NCBI RefSeq assembly: GCF_007752535.1
Contig: NZ_CP036426.1
Coordinates: 2,852,001-2,916,000, forward strand
Direction of reading: 5' to 3'
Length of the DNA: 64,000 bases
Source of the DNA: Tautonia plasticadhaerens
GTDB taxonomy: Bacteria; Planctomycetota; Planctomycetia; Isosphaerales; Isosphaeraceae
Part shown: piece after piece, positions 26,354 to 35,826 of the stretch
Layout of the letters: every line of letters starts with the position of its first letter
How positions within the stretch are numbered: the stretch's first letter is position 1
Translations under genes and position numbers: made by a program
Notes under the pieces: model-generated
What the model was told of the DNA's origin: nothing
Database searches by the model: none
What the model saw: the letters and a program-made list of their open reading frames with translations, nothing else

Positions 26354-27967
26354 TCACTCCTGATGCTGGCGGGGCAGGTATGGTGAATCTGGTGCTCTCT
26401 CTCGCAGCGAGGCGCGGTATTGGCGGGAGCGCACGCGCACGCGCTGCTCCTCTCTCCTCAGCTCATCGAGGAGCCGGACGATGTCCTTTCGAGAGTCTTC
26501 GTCGATGGCACCGGCGCCGACGATCTCGGCGGTCCGCCGCACCTGGACCAGCGCCCCCTCCCAGGGGCCGAGCTGGTCGGGAGGGATGCGCCGGGACTGG
26601 TCGCGGAACCAGTCCGCCTTCCGGAAGAGCGCGGCCACCTCGGCGACCGCCTGCTCGGCGCGGGCCCGGCGCACGTGCTCGGCGATGATCGCGAAGGTGA
26701 CGGCGGCCAAGATGGCGGCGCCGAGCGCCGAAGCGAGCACGGTCGTCCGTCGCCTCGCCTTGCGCTCGGCGGCGGCGGCGGCCCGGGCCTCGGCCGCGGC
26801 GACTTCGGCGGCCCGGGCTCGGTCGCCGACCGACGCCAGGAAGGCCGAGACCTCGCGTGCCAGCACTCCCGAGTGGCGGGGCCGGACGGCTCGCGAGGCA
26901 TTGAGGCAGCGCTTGGCGAGCCGGATCAGCTCGCCATCGGCGCCGCTCGCATCGAGGCAAGCCCGGGCTTCGTCGAGGAGACCGACCGCTGCGTCCTCGA
27001 GGATCCGGGAACGGTCCCCGACGTAGGGCGGCTGCCCGGTCAGGATCTCGCAGAGGATGGCCCCGAGGGCGAAGACGTCGGCCTGCTCGTCGAGGCGGTC
27101 GACTTCGCCCCGCGCCTGCTCCGGGCTCATGTACGACGGGGTGCCGATGATCGCCCCCGAGTGCGAGGGCGAGCTTCCCCCGGCCGTGCGCACGGTCGTC
27201 ACCTGCGGCTCGGCGGCCTCCGGCGTTTGTCCTGGGACACCCTCCTTCGCCCCGCCCTGTCGGAGGACCTTCGAGAGGCCCCAATCGACCACCTGCACCT
27301 CGCCGAAGGCGCCGACCATGATGTTCGACGGCTTCAGGTCGCGGTGGATGACTCCCCGAGCGTGTGCATAAGCCACGGCCTGGCAGACTTGCTCGAAGAT
27401 GGCGAGGAACCGACCGAGGTCGTGGGGGGGGGCAGGCCGCTCCTCCAGCAGGGCGGCCAAGGTCCTTCCCTTGACCAGCCGCATCGCGAAGTAAGGTCGC
27501 AGGTCGGCATCGAGCCCCAGCTCGTACACCGGGAGGATGCCGGGGTGCTGGAGCTGCCCGGCGATCTGGGCCTCTGCGATGAACCGCTGGATCATCGCCG
27601 GGTTTCGCGAGTGACCCGGATGGAGTACCTTCAGGGCGACGTCGCGGCCGAGGTCGGGGTCGCGTCCCTTGAGGACGATCCCCATCCCCCCTCGGGCGAT
27701 CTCACCGAGGACCTGGTAGCGTCCCTGTCCGACGCAATCCAGGGCTTCCTCCCCGGGCCCGATCACCGGCAACGCCGCGTCCGGCTCGTCGCGCAACAAG
27801 ACGCGCGATGTGACGCCGGTGGAATCTCGGACGGCCTCCAACACGCCGCCCCACGCCCCTCCTGCGGCTGTCGATGGGGGCCCGAAGGCCGCCCGCAGCG
27901 CCGCATCGAAGCGGGCATCGGGTCCGTCGGCCACGGGCATTCGATCGGCATCGGCAGGGTCGTTCAT
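26354..27967 (-). CDS. Ser/Thr protein kinase with one transmembrane helix
   Basis: The 537-aa protein has an 80-residue N-terminal region, then a Hanks-type kinase domain (about 83-345). The glycine loop is [16 protein letters not shown], the ATP lysine is in [12 protein letters not shown] and the catalytic loop is [15 protein letters not shown]. The metal-binding motif is DWG instead of DFG, as often in planctomycetes, and the P+1 region is [14 protein letters not shown] transmembrane helix ([20 protein letters not shown]) near residue 400 is followed by a helical region outside the membrane. It sits between an ECF sigma gene upstream and FG-GAP/WD40 genes downstream, pointing to a signalling operon. 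Confidence 0.92.
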   Translation of the reverse strand: MNDPADADRMPVADGPDARFDAALRAAFGPPSTAAGGAWGGVLEAVRDSTGVTSRVLLRDEPDAALPVIGPGEEALDCVGQGRYQVLGEIARGGMGIVLKGRDPDLGRDVALKVLHPGHSRNPAMIQRFIAEAQIAGQLQHPGILPVYELGLDADLRPYFAMRLVKGRTLAALLEERPAPPHDLGRFLAIFEQVCQAVAYAHARGVIHRDLKPSNIMVGAFGEVQVVDWGLSKVLRQGGAKEGVPGQTPEAAEPQVTTVRTAGGSSPSHSGAIIGTPSYMSPEQARGEVDRLDEQADVFALGAILCEILTGQPPYVGDRSRILEDAAVGLLDEARACLDASGADGELIRLAKRCLNASRAVRPRHSGVLAREVSAFLASVGDRARAAEVAAAEARAAAAAERKARRRTTVLASALGAAILAAVTFAIIAEHVRRARAEQAVAEVAALFRKADWFRDQSRRIPPDQLGPWEGALVQVRRTAEIVGAGAIDEDSRKDIVRLLDELRREEQRVRVRSRQYRASLRERAPDSPYLPRQHQE

Positions 27968-28108
27968 GGCGCCTGGCCCTCGCGGATCTCCGGCCCGCTA
28001 CTCCGGGTTCACCGACCGGCCCGTTTTCGCGCAGGAATTCTCGAGGGACGGCGAGGAATACCCCCAGACGGCTCGGCTCCGCGCCGGGGTCGCGAGCCGG
28101 AGACGAGG

Positions 28109-28798
28109 TTATTCGAGCAGGGAGAGGAGTTGCTCGCATTCGCGATCGACATCCTCCGGCGATCCGGGATGGTGGGACGCGATCACCTCCCACAGCGCCG
28201 ACCGGAACTCCTGGCGTGCCCGAGCAAACTCGTGGTGGAGGTATGCGGCGTCGAGGCCCCAGAGCCTGGCGATCTCCCGGATCGGCAGCCCTTCGTGGAA
28301 TCGGAGCCTGAGCAACTCGACGCGACGCCGGGCCGCCTCGCCGCGTCGTGCCGCCAGCACCGACTGCCGCTCGGCGGCCTCGCGCACGACCACCTTGGCC
28401 CAGGCGCGGTCGAAGACCCGTGAGAGCGTCTCCTCACCACCCGGGATGCCCTCGAGGTCGATGCCCTGCGCCGGCTCGCGGGCGAGCTGCCGGGCCCGCC
28501 TCGCCTCGGCCCGCAGCGCGACGTGGCGCACGGCGCCATAGAGGAACGCCCGGAATCCCCCGGGTCGATCGGCCCGCGCCCGTTCGAGCAGGCCGCCCTC
28601 CCTCAGGCACTCGACGAAGACGTCCTGGACGGTGTCGTCCAGGTCCTGGAGTCGCTCCGATCCCCGCCAGCGCGCCGCCAGGTAGGTGCGGACCACGGGG
28701 GCGTACCTGGCCGCGAACTCGGCGCGGGCCACGTCGCTCCCCGCGGCAGCCTCATGGAGGATCGTCCAGCAGGTGGAATCGCGAGTCCCCATGCGCAT
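28109..28798 (-). CDS. ECF-family RNA polymerase sigma factor
   Basis: The start at 28798 (MRMGTRDSTCWTILHEAAAG) has AGGGG just upstream. Sigma region 2 is seen in LQDLDDTVQDVFVECLREGG and FRAFLYGAVRHVALRAEARR. Region 4 is in RRVELLRLRFHEGLPIREIA, RLWGLDAAYLHHEFARARQE. The protein (229 aa) has the length of ECF factors. No classic anti-sigma gene follows; instead the next gene is a Ser/Thr kinase, the ECF-STK pairing known in planctomycetes, where the kinase is thought to control sigma activity. It heads an operon with kinase, FG-GAP and WD40 genes. Confidence 0.9.
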   Translation of the reverse strand: MRMGTRDSTCWTILHEAAAGSDVARAEFAARYAPVVRTYLAARWRGSERLQDLDDTVQDVFVECLREGGLLERARADRPGGFRAFLYGAVRHVALRAEARRARQLAREPAQGIDLEGIPGGEETLSRVFDRAWAKVVVREAAERQSVLAARRGEAARRRVELLRLRFHEGLPIREIARLWGLDAAYLHHEFARARQEFRSALWEVIASHHPGSPEDVDRECEQLLSLLE

Positions 28799-29426
28799 CC
28801 CCTGACGTGGTGCAAGTGGTCGGGCGCGGGGGGCCCGGCGAAATGCGGCGTCGCGGCGGACTGTCCGGGTCGGTCGACGATCGATCCTCGGCAATCGTAC
28901 AGGAACCTGCTCCCGGTAACATCCGAGCCGGTTCACGATGGCTGGATCGCTGGACCAGTACGGCGTGGAGGTGACACCGACCAACTCGCGACCCGGGCCG
29001 GCGGAGCGCGGTGCGTCGCCCGGATCTGCTCGGTCAGTCGCCCGTGCGACCTGGTGAATGAGGCCAGGAGTCACGCGCCGGAGTTCGAGCCGCGTCTTCC
29101 GCCCCAATTGACGCAGCCGGTCCGCGCTGTGTCACGGCTTTCGAACGGCTCAGCCTACTAGAAACGCTGCGGAAGACCAGCCCCGGTGCCGGGGGCTCTA
29201 CGCATCGACGACCGCTGGATCACGCATCGGCGGCACCTTCCGAGATCGAAGGAGCAGGGGCCACTCCTCACGTTCCTGGACAGATGGCCACAAGAGAAGC
29301 GTTGCGTTGGTCCTCGTCCGACTATAATCGAACAACCCTGCCATGCGGCATGCCCGATAGAGCTCGGAGTGGTGCAACGACGATCGGTGTAGGGCAATTT
29401 GGACGGGTGGTGTTCGGAGACGTTCA
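28799..29426. other. Intergenic, upstream of the sigma operon
   Basis: About 630 bases with no supported gene. It should contain the promoters of the sigma operon (minus strand) and of the gene at 29427 (plus strand). No clear -35/-10 or repeat could be assigned. Confidence 0.45.
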
Positions 29427-30194
29427 ATGCCCTGGAAACGACGCGGAGGCCGGTCCTACTTCTACGAGAGCCGTCGGGAGGGCCGGCGAGTCCGTTCGGT
29501 CTATGTCGGCTCGGGCTGGCGGGCCGAGCTGGTGACCGATCGACTTGCAGAGCATCGGGAAGCCCGCCAGGCGGATCGGAGGCATCATCGAGCCCGGCGA
29601 GCGTCCGAGGCAACCAAGGAGCGGGCATTCGACGACCTGTTTACCCTGTCCCGAGACATGGCCGAGTGGGCCCTCCGATCGGCCGGCTTCCACCGGCCCA
29701 ACCGGGGCCCCTGGCGACGGAGGAGACGACCCATGAGCGAGACGATTCCCGAGCCGGCCCGGCCGACCCCGCCGCCGGTCGAGCCCCTGGAGCTGCGTCG
29801 GATGATGGAGCGGGCGATGCTCGATCGCGTCGTCTCGGCGACGGGCGAGAACGAGTCCGAGGAGGCCCGGCAGACGGCCCGGACGCTCAAGGCCGACCTC
29901 CTGGCGTTCGCCGGCGAGCTGGCCGGGCCGGAGCCGACGCCGCTCGTCCGATCCCTGGCCTTCACCGCGGCGGTGGCCTACCTCGATTGGATGCACGCCG
30001 GGTTCTCCGAGCGGGAGAGCATCCAGCGGGAGCGGGCCATCGAGCGGGCCGAACGGCGGTTCCAGCGGGCCGCGAAGACGCTCCATGCCGTCCAACGCCA
30101 CCGTCCCGAGTCGTTCATGGCCGTGCAGATCAACGTGGGTACGGGGGCCGGGGAGACGCCAATGGCTTCAGGCCCCTGCGTCCCGGCCGGCTGA
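29427..30194 (+). CDS. Conserved hypothetical protein of planctomycete type
   Basis: The 255-aa protein starts MPWKRRGGRSYFYESRREGR, a very basic segment with RSVYVGSGWRAELVTDRLAE, resembling DNA- or RNA-binding N-termini I have seen in planctomycete mobile regions. The middle is Arg/Trp-rich (FHRPNRGPWRRRRRP). From about residue 110 a second, helical part runs (VEPLELRRMMERAMLDRVVS, SLAFTAAVAYLDWMHAGFSE, RAAKTLHAVQRHRPESFMAV). An internal ATG at 29733 (MSETIPEPARP) with a GGAGACGACCC leader could start this second part separately. No catalytic motif seen; function unknown. Confidence 0.6.
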   Translation: MPWKRRGGRSYFYESRREGRRVRSVYVGSGWRAELVTDRLAEHREARQADRRHHRARRASEATKERAFDDLFTLSRDMAEWALRSAGFHRPNRGPWRRRRRPMSETIPEPARPTPPPVEPLELRRMMERAMLDRVVSATGENESEEARQTARTLKADLLAFAGELAGPEPTPLVRSLAFTAAVAYLDWMHAGFSERESIQRERAIERAERRFQRAAKTLHAVQRHRPESFMAVQINVGTGAGETPMASGPCVPAG

Positions 30195-30275
30195 TGGGAC
30201 GGGATCGATTAGGATAAGACACCCCGGCCGACCGAGGGGGCCGATCGGGGAGATGTCCGGGGGGAACCGACGTGC

Positions 30276-30650
30276 TCAGAAGGGCGGGGAAACGGTCTCG
30301 GACTCTGGGCCGACCGGGAGGGGCGAGGGGCAATCGAGCGCGGCCCGCTCGGCCGCGCCGCACGTATTGCAGGCCGCCTCGGCGACGTGATCCGGGCCGG
30401 GCATGTCGTACTCGATCAAAACTCGGCCGCATGAGCAGACGAGGCGGCCGGCGGGCCCCTCGCCCGGGTCGTCGCACTCGGGAGACGAGGGGCCGGGCGT
30501 CCATCGGACCTCATCGGTCCAGGCCGGCCAGGTCGAGGCAGGGGAGCGTCGGGGGTGGGGCGTCGGGTCGGGATGCTCATGCCGTCGATACTCCGGGAAG
30601 GGCGGGAAGCGGACGAGGTCGGGGGCCCGATGCCCCCGGCCTCGGGCGTC
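30276..30650 (-). CDS. Small zinc-ribbon-like protein, start unclear
   Basis: The minus-strand frame between the stop of the gene at 30651 and 30276 encodes RFPPFPEYRRHEHPDPTPHP, VRWTPGPSSPECDDPGEGPA, then a likely zinc ribbon, RLVCSCGRVLIEYDMPGPDH and ACNTCGAAERAALDCPS. The CxC and CxxC pairs and the even composition look like real protein. No ATG, GTG or TTG occurs before the ribbon. Either an unusual start, a small frameshift near the N-terminus (an ATG in another frame at about 30580), or coupling to the gene just upstream must be assumed. Confidence 0.4.
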   Translation of the reverse strand, partial: DARGRGHRAPDLVRFPPFPEYRRHEHPDPTPHPRRSPASTWPAWTDEVRWTPGPSSPECDDPGEGPAGRLVCSCGRVLIEYDMPGPDHVAEAACNTCGAAERAALDCPSPLPVGPESETVSPPF

Positions 30651-30902
30651 TCAGAGGTAGCCGAGCGACTCGACGCGGTAATCGGCCTCCGCATCGTTCG
30701 CAGCCCGCTCCCAGAGGATCGAGGCGGTGTCGGTGTCCAGGGCGTGGAAGTCGCCCCCCTGAGAGGCGTGCCAGGCCGCATCGGCGGCCGAGTAGCCGAC
30801 GCGGCGGAGGGGGTTGCCGTAGGCGTCGGTCGGCCGGGAGAGGCGGAGGCCGAATCGACGGTTGGACTTGGCGGGGCGGGTCGAATCGAAGAGGATGGTC
30901 AT
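30651..30902 (-). CDS. Small conserved hypothetical protein
   Basis: 83 aa, MTILFDSTRPAKSNRRFGLR then LSRPTDAYGNPLRRVGYSAA, DAAWHASQGGDFHALDTDTA, SILWERAANDAEADYRVESL. A G-rich ribosome-site-like stretch precedes the ATG. The composition is that of a genuine soluble protein with no known motif. Its stop is directly followed in frame by the zinc-ribbon coding segment, so the two may be read together. Function unknown. Confidence 0.55.
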   Translation of the reverse strand: MTILFDSTRPAKSNRRFGLRLSRPTDAYGNPLRRVGYSAADAAWHASQGGDFHALDTDTASILWERAANDAEADYRVESLGYL

Positions 30903-31036
30903 GGGTGGGCCCCCCCAGAAGCCTTGCCCTCGGGGGTCGGGTGAGTACGTGTCCGTCCTGTAGACCGCATCTTCATTATTGATCGACTCGGCCCGATGAT
31001 TGAGTCATCGCTCTCCGCGTTCTTGGAGTCACCGCG

Positions 31037-31444
31037 ATGGCCAAGTCTTCCTCAACGTCCAAGGCCGACTACTGGACCGGGATCATCCGGGAGTATCGAC
31101 GGAGCGGCCTGACCCAGGGCCGATTCTGCCAGGAGCATGGCGTCGCGTATCATAGCCTCCGCTGGTGGCTCGGCCGGCTCAGGGCGGAGGGGGCCTCTGT
31201 CTCCCCGAGCCGGCGCAAGCCCAGGGCATCCGCGCCGAAGCCTCGTGAGCCTGGGGGACCGTGCTTCCTGCCCGTGCGCGTCATCGAGGCCGAAGCCGAC
31301 CGCCGATCCCACGAACCATCCGACGGCGCCGCATCGCCGATCCAGATCCTCCTGACCGGCGGGCGACGCATCGCCGTGGGGGCCGACTTCGACCCGGACA
31401 TCCTCCGCCGCGTCGTCGCCACCCTGGAGGCCCCGGGATGCTGA
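31037..31444 (+). CDS. tnpA: IS66 accessory protein TnpA
   Basis: The 135-aa protein starts MAKSSSTSKADYWTGIIREY and has the family N-terminal helix-turn-helix-like part with SGLTQGRFCQEHGVAYHSLR followed by WWLGRLRAEG. It ends with PIQILLTGGRRIAVGADFDP and DILRRVVATLEAPGC, the usual IS66 TnpA tail. Its stop overlaps the start of tnpB. Required for transposition in the family together with TnpB and TnpC; here it is intact but the element is not. Confidence 0.85.
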   Translation: MAKSSSTSKADYWTGIIREYRRSGLTQGRFCQEHGVAYHSLRWWLGRLRAEGASVSPSRRKPRASAPKPREPGGPCFLPVRVIEAEADRRSHEPSDGAASPIQILLTGGRRIAVGADFDPDILRRVVATLEAPGC

Positions 31445-31800
31445 GCTGGCCGCCCTCCGTCCGCATCTTCCTCGCCGCTCGGCCGGCGGACATGAGGCGC
31501 GGGTTCGACGGCCTGGCTCGCATGACGACCGAGGTGATCCGCCAGGACCCGCTCTCCGGCGCCCTGTTCGTCTTCCGCAATCGCAGGGGGGACAGGCTGG
31601 AGGTCCTGTACTGGGCCGGCGACGGGTACGCCCTCTGGTCTCGGCGGCTGGAGCGGGGGACGTTCCGGTTCCCGGCCTGCGACGGCGACGCCGCCGAGAT
31701 CCGCGGGGCGGACCTGGCCATGATCCTCGACGGGGTGGACCTTGCCTCGGTCCGACGCCGGCCACGCGACGCCCTCCCCACGGCCTCCACCACGCCCTGA
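31438..31800 (+). CDS. tnpB: IS66 accessory protein TnpB
   Basis: 120 aa with the very conserved IS66 Orf2 sequence: VRIFLAARPADMRRGFDGLA, then SGALFVFRNRRGDRLEVLYW, and DGYALWSRRLERGTFRFP. The ATG at 31438 overlaps the end of tnpA. The frame is intact. Confidence 0.9.
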   Translation: MLSWPPSVRIFLAARPADMRRGFDGLARMTTEVIRQDPLSGALFVFRNRRGDRLEVLYWAGDGYALWSRRLERGTFRFPACDGDAAEIRGADLAMILDGVDLASVRRRPRDALPTASTTP

Positions 31801-31852
31801 TCGACGGCCCGAGGCCCTTGCGCCCGGCATCTGTAGCGGTCAGAATTGGGCC

Positions 31853-34375
31853 ATGGAGACCGCGGCTCTGCCCGAAGACCTGGCCACCTGCCACGGCATG
31901 ATCCGCCAGCTCGCGGACAGCCTGCGGGCCGCCCGTCGGCAAGTCGAGCAGCTCGGCCACCGCCTCGACCTCCTGCTCCGCCGGATGTATGGCCCGCGAT
32001 CCGAGCGGGTCGATCCGGGCCAGCTGCTCCTCTTCGCCGAGCCGGCGGAGCCACCTCTCGCCCCGTCCCCCGAGGCGCCATCGGAGGCATCGCCGCCATC
32101 GCGTGCCCGCCCGGTGAGGGGCCACGGCCGCCGACCGTAGCCGGCCGACCTGCCCCGCGAGCGGCGCGTCCACGACTGAGCGGTGCGCAAAGAAGATCAA
32201 GTTTCCTCGATCTTCAATCCGTCTTGGGCGTAGAAGGCTCGGACCAGATGTGGCTTCTGGCGTAGGTGACCGACGACGAGGTGGAACTCCTGGTCTTCGT
32301 CCCACGGGCTCAGGTCGGGGGCGTACCCCGGCAACTCCTCCAGTCAAAGCTTGCCGTGCGCGCCCGCTACGAAGCATTGGCCTCGACACGGCGGTGGATC
32401 GGCGATCCGTCCCAGATCACCAGCAGTCGCTCCCCCGCGACGCGCAGCAGGTGCACGCGGAGCTCGATGCTGTGCTAGCCGTTGTGCGACTCCTGCCTCG
32501 CCAGGGTGTAGACCTTGCCCTCGGGCGTCATCACGCCCATGACGGACAGGTGGTCGCGCGTCACCTTCTCGCGGAGCACCGGCGTCGGCCCCTCGGGGGC
32601 GTAGGTCCGGACCACCCCCGGCAGCAGGTAGAACCCCGCCTCGTCCACGAGGACCGGCACCCGACGCTCGCTCCGCGCCTGCCGTCGCAGTGCCGACCAG
32701 TCCTTGTCCCATCAGCGGCGGATGGCCTCCTCGTCCCGCTGGATCGCCCGCCGGACCGGCACCTGGGGCGTCCAGCCCAACTCAGGGGGCAACCGACCGA
32801 CGTGGGCCTTGTGGTAGCAGACGCCGAACTCCTCCTCGATGACCCGGGCGATGCGGCGGCGGGTTCAGACCTGGCCGCGGAAGCCGTAGGCCTCCGGCCC
32901 GTGCCAGAGGAATCCGGGGATCAGCCGCTTCTGGGCCTCCGAGAGCTTGGGCGGGTGGACGGGCACGGGGTGGGCGAGCAGCGCAGCTCGGCCACCGTGA
33001 CGGGCGCGTGCGAGCCAGCGGCTGATGGTCTCTTCGGAGGCGTCCTGGGCCTCGGCGATGACGCCAGGCCTGTTGTTTCAGGTCCTGCACCCGCAACCTC
33101 CGCCACTCGCGCCAATCATCACCTGATTCTTCCAGCCGGAAAACTTGACCGCCTTTGCGCACCGCTCAGGAGGTCCCGCCCGATCAGCGGGCCTGCCCCG
33201 GATGCGGCCACGACCGGGTGCCGATCGGCGAGGAGACGAGCGAGCAGCTCGACTACCGCCCGGCCTCGCTCTTCGTCGTCGAGCACGTCCGGTTCAAGGT
33301 CGCCTGCCGCCATTGCCAGGGGCATGTCGCCGTGGCGGCCAAGCCTCCCCAGCCGATCGAGAAGGGGCTGCCGGGGCCGGGCCTGCTCGCGCAGGTGATC
33401 ACGAGCAAGTACGCCGACCACCTCCCGCTCTACCGGCAGGAGGGCATCTTCGCCCAACACGGGGTCGAGCAGTCGCGCAAGACGATGTGCGGCTGGATGG
33501 CCCGGGCGGCCTGGCTGCTGGAGCCGATCTGGAAGGCGATGAGGGCCGAGGTGCTCAGGTCGCGGGTGATCCAGACCGACGACACCACCGTGCCGGTGCT
33601 CGATCGACGCCTGGATCGGGCCCGCACCGCCCGGCTCTGGGTCTATCTCGGCGATCGCGAGCATCCCTATGCCCTCTACGACTACACGGCCGACCGGAGC
33701 CGCGACGGGCCGGAGCGGTTCCTGGGCGACTACCGCGGCTATCTCCAGGCCGATGCCTACAGCGGATACGACCGGATCTACTCTCGTGGCGTGGTCGAGG
33801 TGGGCTGCTGGGCCCACGCGCGCCGCAAGTTCTTCGACGCTCGCACGAGCGACCCAGAGCGGGCGCACGAGGCCCTGGCGCGGATCCGACTGCTCTACGA
33901 GGTGGAGGCCGCGGGCAAGGGCCGGGACGAGGCCGGGCTGCTCGCCCTGCGGCGGGAGCGGTCCGTCCCGCTGCTGGACCGGCTCGGCACCTGGCTGGAG
34001 GAACAGGCCCGGCGGGTGCTCCCGAAGAGCCCGATCGGCGGCGCGATCGGCTACGCCCGGTCGAACTGGGCGGCATTGAACCGTTTCACCGAGGCCGGAT
34101 TCCTGTCGATCGACAACAACGCGAGCGAGCGGGCCGTGAAGCCGGTCGCCATCGGCCGCAAGAACTGGCTGTTCGCCGGGAGCGAGGGCGGCGGGAGGAC
34201 GGCGGCGATCCTGTTCAGCCTCGCCTCGACGTGCAAGGCCCTGATGATCGACCCCTTCGCCTACCTCCGCGACGTGCTGGATCGGGTCTGCACCCACCCG
34301 GCCCGCCGGGTCGCGGAATTGCTGCCCGATCGCTGGCGGACCCACCACTCCATTCCGGGATCAACCCCGGCGTGA
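31853..34375 (+). pseudogene. tnpC: IS66 transposase TnpC, split and frameshifted
   Basis: The N-terminal part (METAALPEDLATCHGMIRQL, the coiled helical region, RRMYGPRSERVDPGQLLLFA) stops at 32140 through a one-base shift; PADLPRERRVHD continues in another frame to 32176. There another IS is inserted. Coding resumes at about 33165 with QEVPPDQRACPGCGHDRVPI, the zinc-binding segment, then the DDE domain: RVIQTDDTTVPVLDRRLDRA, YLQADAYSGYDRIY and SIDNNASERAVKPVAIGRKN carry the Asp, Asp and Glu. It ends at 34375. All catalytic parts survive but cannot be made as one protein. Confidence 0.85.
32177..33168 (-). mobile_element. Decayed IS630-type element inside tnpC
   Basis: Ends are a perfect 16-bp inverted repeat TGAGCGGTGCGCAAAG (32177-32192, 33153-33168). 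On the minus strand, fragments of an IS630-type transposase are readable in several frames: QDASEETISRWLARAR, PVLVDEAGFYLLPGVVRTYA, LSVMGVMTPEGKVYTLARQE, LLVIWDGSPIHRR and ELPGYAPDLSPWDE. They are broken by stops (for example near 32870, 32715 and 32475), so the element is dead. It is a third, distinct IS630 lineage in the window. Confidence 0.75.
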
Positions 34376-34446
34376 TGGCCGTGGCCGCCATCGAGCGAGC
34401 CGATCGGAAAACCTCAGAAAATATCCTTGACCACCTCGCGTTCCAT

Positions 34447-34466
34447 TGTATTATTGGATTAATACA
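34447..34466. promoter_or_regulatory. Operator-like dyad upstream of the GntR-ABC operon
   Basis: TGTATTATTGGATTAATACA is a perfect 7-bp inverted repeat with a 6-bp spacer, AT-rich in a GC-rich setting, 33 bp before the GntR-family ATG. It is a strong candidate for autoregulatory binding by that YtrA-like repressor. Confidence 0.7.
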
Positions 34467-34499
34467 GGAAATCAACAGGGTGGGTGGCGTCAGCCTTCG

Positions 34500-34895
34500 A
34501 TGGACATCCGAATCTCGGCAAGCGACGGCATCCCCATCTACCAGCAGATCGTCAACCAGGTGAAGTATCTGGTGGCCTCCGGCCGGCTCACCCCGGGCGA
34601 GGAGCTGCCCCCGATCCGAGCCCTGGCCGAGCGGTTGGTCATCAATCCGAACACCGTCGCGCGGGCCTACCGTGAGCTCGAGGTCGCCGGGGTGGTGGTC
34701 AAGCGGGGCACCACCGGCACGTTCGTCTCCGCGTCCGGTTCTCCACTGGCCCACCGCGAGCGGGTCCGCATCCTCTCCGAGCGGGTCGACGCCCTGCTCG
34801 CCGAGGCCCGCCAGCTCGGCTTCGACACCGACGCGTTGTTCGACTTGATCCGCCGGCGCGAACGGGCGCTGCAACCACGCCCCGAGGAGTCCTGA
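34500..34895 (+). CDS. GntR-family (YtrA-like) transcriptional regulator
   Basis: The start at 34500 gives 131 aa opening MDIRISASDGIPIYQQIVNQ, the hallmark of YtrA-subfamily GntR regulators. The winged helix is LTPGEELPPIRALAERLVIN, PNTVARAYRELEVAGVVVKR, GTTGTFVS. The short C-terminal dimerisation part (RVRILSERVDALLAEARQLG) lacks an effector-binding domain, as in YtrA proteins. Such regulators repress ABC-transporter operons, exactly the genes that follow at 34900 and 35827. The dyad at 34447-34466 is the probable binding site. The stop is 4 bp before the next ATG. Confidence 0.9.
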   Translation: MDIRISASDGIPIYQQIVNQVKYLVASGRLTPGEELPPIRALAERLVINPNTVARAYRELEVAGVVVKRGTTGTFVSASGSPLAHRERVRILSERVDALLAEARQLGFDTDALFDLIRRRERALQPRPEES

Positions 34896-34899
34896 TGCC

Positions 34900-35823
34900 A
34901 TGGCCGCTCCCGCCTGCACGACCGCCCCGGTGATCGCCGTCGACGGCCTGACCCGTCGCTTCGGCCCCAGGGTCGCCTTGGACGGCGTGACCCTCCGGGT
35001 CCCCCGCGGCGAGGTGTTCGGGCTCGTCGGCGCCAACGGGGCGGGGAAGACGACGCTCATCCGGCACGTCCTTGGCGTGCTGAAGGCCGGCGTCGGCTCG
35101 GTGCGCGTCTTCGGCCGCGACCCGGTGGCCGACCCGGTCGGGGTCCTCTCCCGCATCGGCTACCTGTCCGAGGAGAACGACTTGCCCGGGTGGATGCGGG
35201 TCGACGAGTTGATCCGCTACACCCGCTCCTTCTACCCCGGCTGGGATGACGCCTACGCCGAGGAGTTGCGGCGAGCCTTCGAGCTGGCCCCCGCGGCCCG
35301 GATCGGTCACCTCTCTAAGGGCCAGCGGGCACGGGCCGGGCTCCTGATCGCGCTGGCCCACCGCCCCGAGCTGATCGTGCTCGACGAGCCGTCGTCGGGG
35401 CTGGACCCGGTCGTCCGCCGCGACATCCTGGGGGCGATCATCCGGGCCATCGCCGAGGAGGGGAGGACCGCGCTGTTCTCGTCCCACCTGCTCGACGAGG
35501 TGGAGCGGGTGGCGGACCGCGTGGCCATGATCGACGGCGGGCGGGTCATCTTCAGCTCCGACCTGGACGACGTGAAGCAGAACCACCGCAGCCTGACGCT
35601 CCGGTTCGCGGAGGCCCGCACCCGGCCGCCTGCCCTGGCTGGCGTGCTCACCTGGGCGGGGACGGGCCACGAGTGGACGGCGGTGTACGCGGGCCGGCCC
35701 GGGGGGCTCGCGTCGGCGGCCTCGGAGTGCGGGGCCCGCATCGTCGGGGAGCGGACCCCGTCGCTGGATGAGATCTTCTTCGCCCGGGTCGGGGCCGCCT
35801 GCGTCGCGACCGAGGAGGGTTGA
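34900..35823 (+). CDS. ABC transporter ATP-binding protein
   Basis: A 307-aa ATPase. Walker A is GLVGANGAGKTTLIRHVLG near residue 47, the signature motif is HLSKGQRARAGLLIALA, Walker B is LIVLDEPSSGLDPVVRRDIL and the switch His is in TALFSSHLLDEVERVADRVA. A C-terminal domain of about 70 residues ends SLDEIFFARVGA, as in exporters of the CcmA/YtrB type. GAGGAG precedes the start. It lies in an operon with the GntR regulator and the permease at 35827, so it should energise that permease. Substrate unknown; cell-envelope stress or antibiotic export are typical for this operon form. Confidence 0.92.
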   Translation: MAAPACTTAPVIAVDGLTRRFGPRVALDGVTLRVPRGEVFGLVGANGAGKTTLIRHVLGVLKAGVGSVRVFGRDPVADPVGVLSRIGYLSEENDLPGWMRVDELIRYTRSFYPGWDDAYAEELRRAFELAPAARIGHLSKGQRARAGLLIALAHRPELIVLDEPSSGLDPVVRRDILGAIIRAIAEEGRTALFSSHLLDEVERVADRVAMIDGGRVIFSSDLDDVKQNHRSLTLRFAEARTRPPALAGVLTWAGTGHEWTAVYAGRPGGLASAASECGARIVGERTPSLDEIFFARVGAACVATEEG

Positions 35824-35826
35824 GCC

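Larger units (their letters stand above)
31037..34375 (+). mobile_element. IS66-family element, inactivated
   Basis: The three-gene layout tnpA-tnpB-tnpC of IS66 is present, with tnpC interrupted by a second element at 32177-33168. The coordinates span the genes only; I could not find convincing terminal inverted repeats or a target duplication. Confidence 0.75.

Noticed and set aside
31037-34375. Terminal inverted repeats of the IS66 element
   Set aside because: No matching pair was found beside tnpA and tnpC by eye, so only gene boundaries are given.
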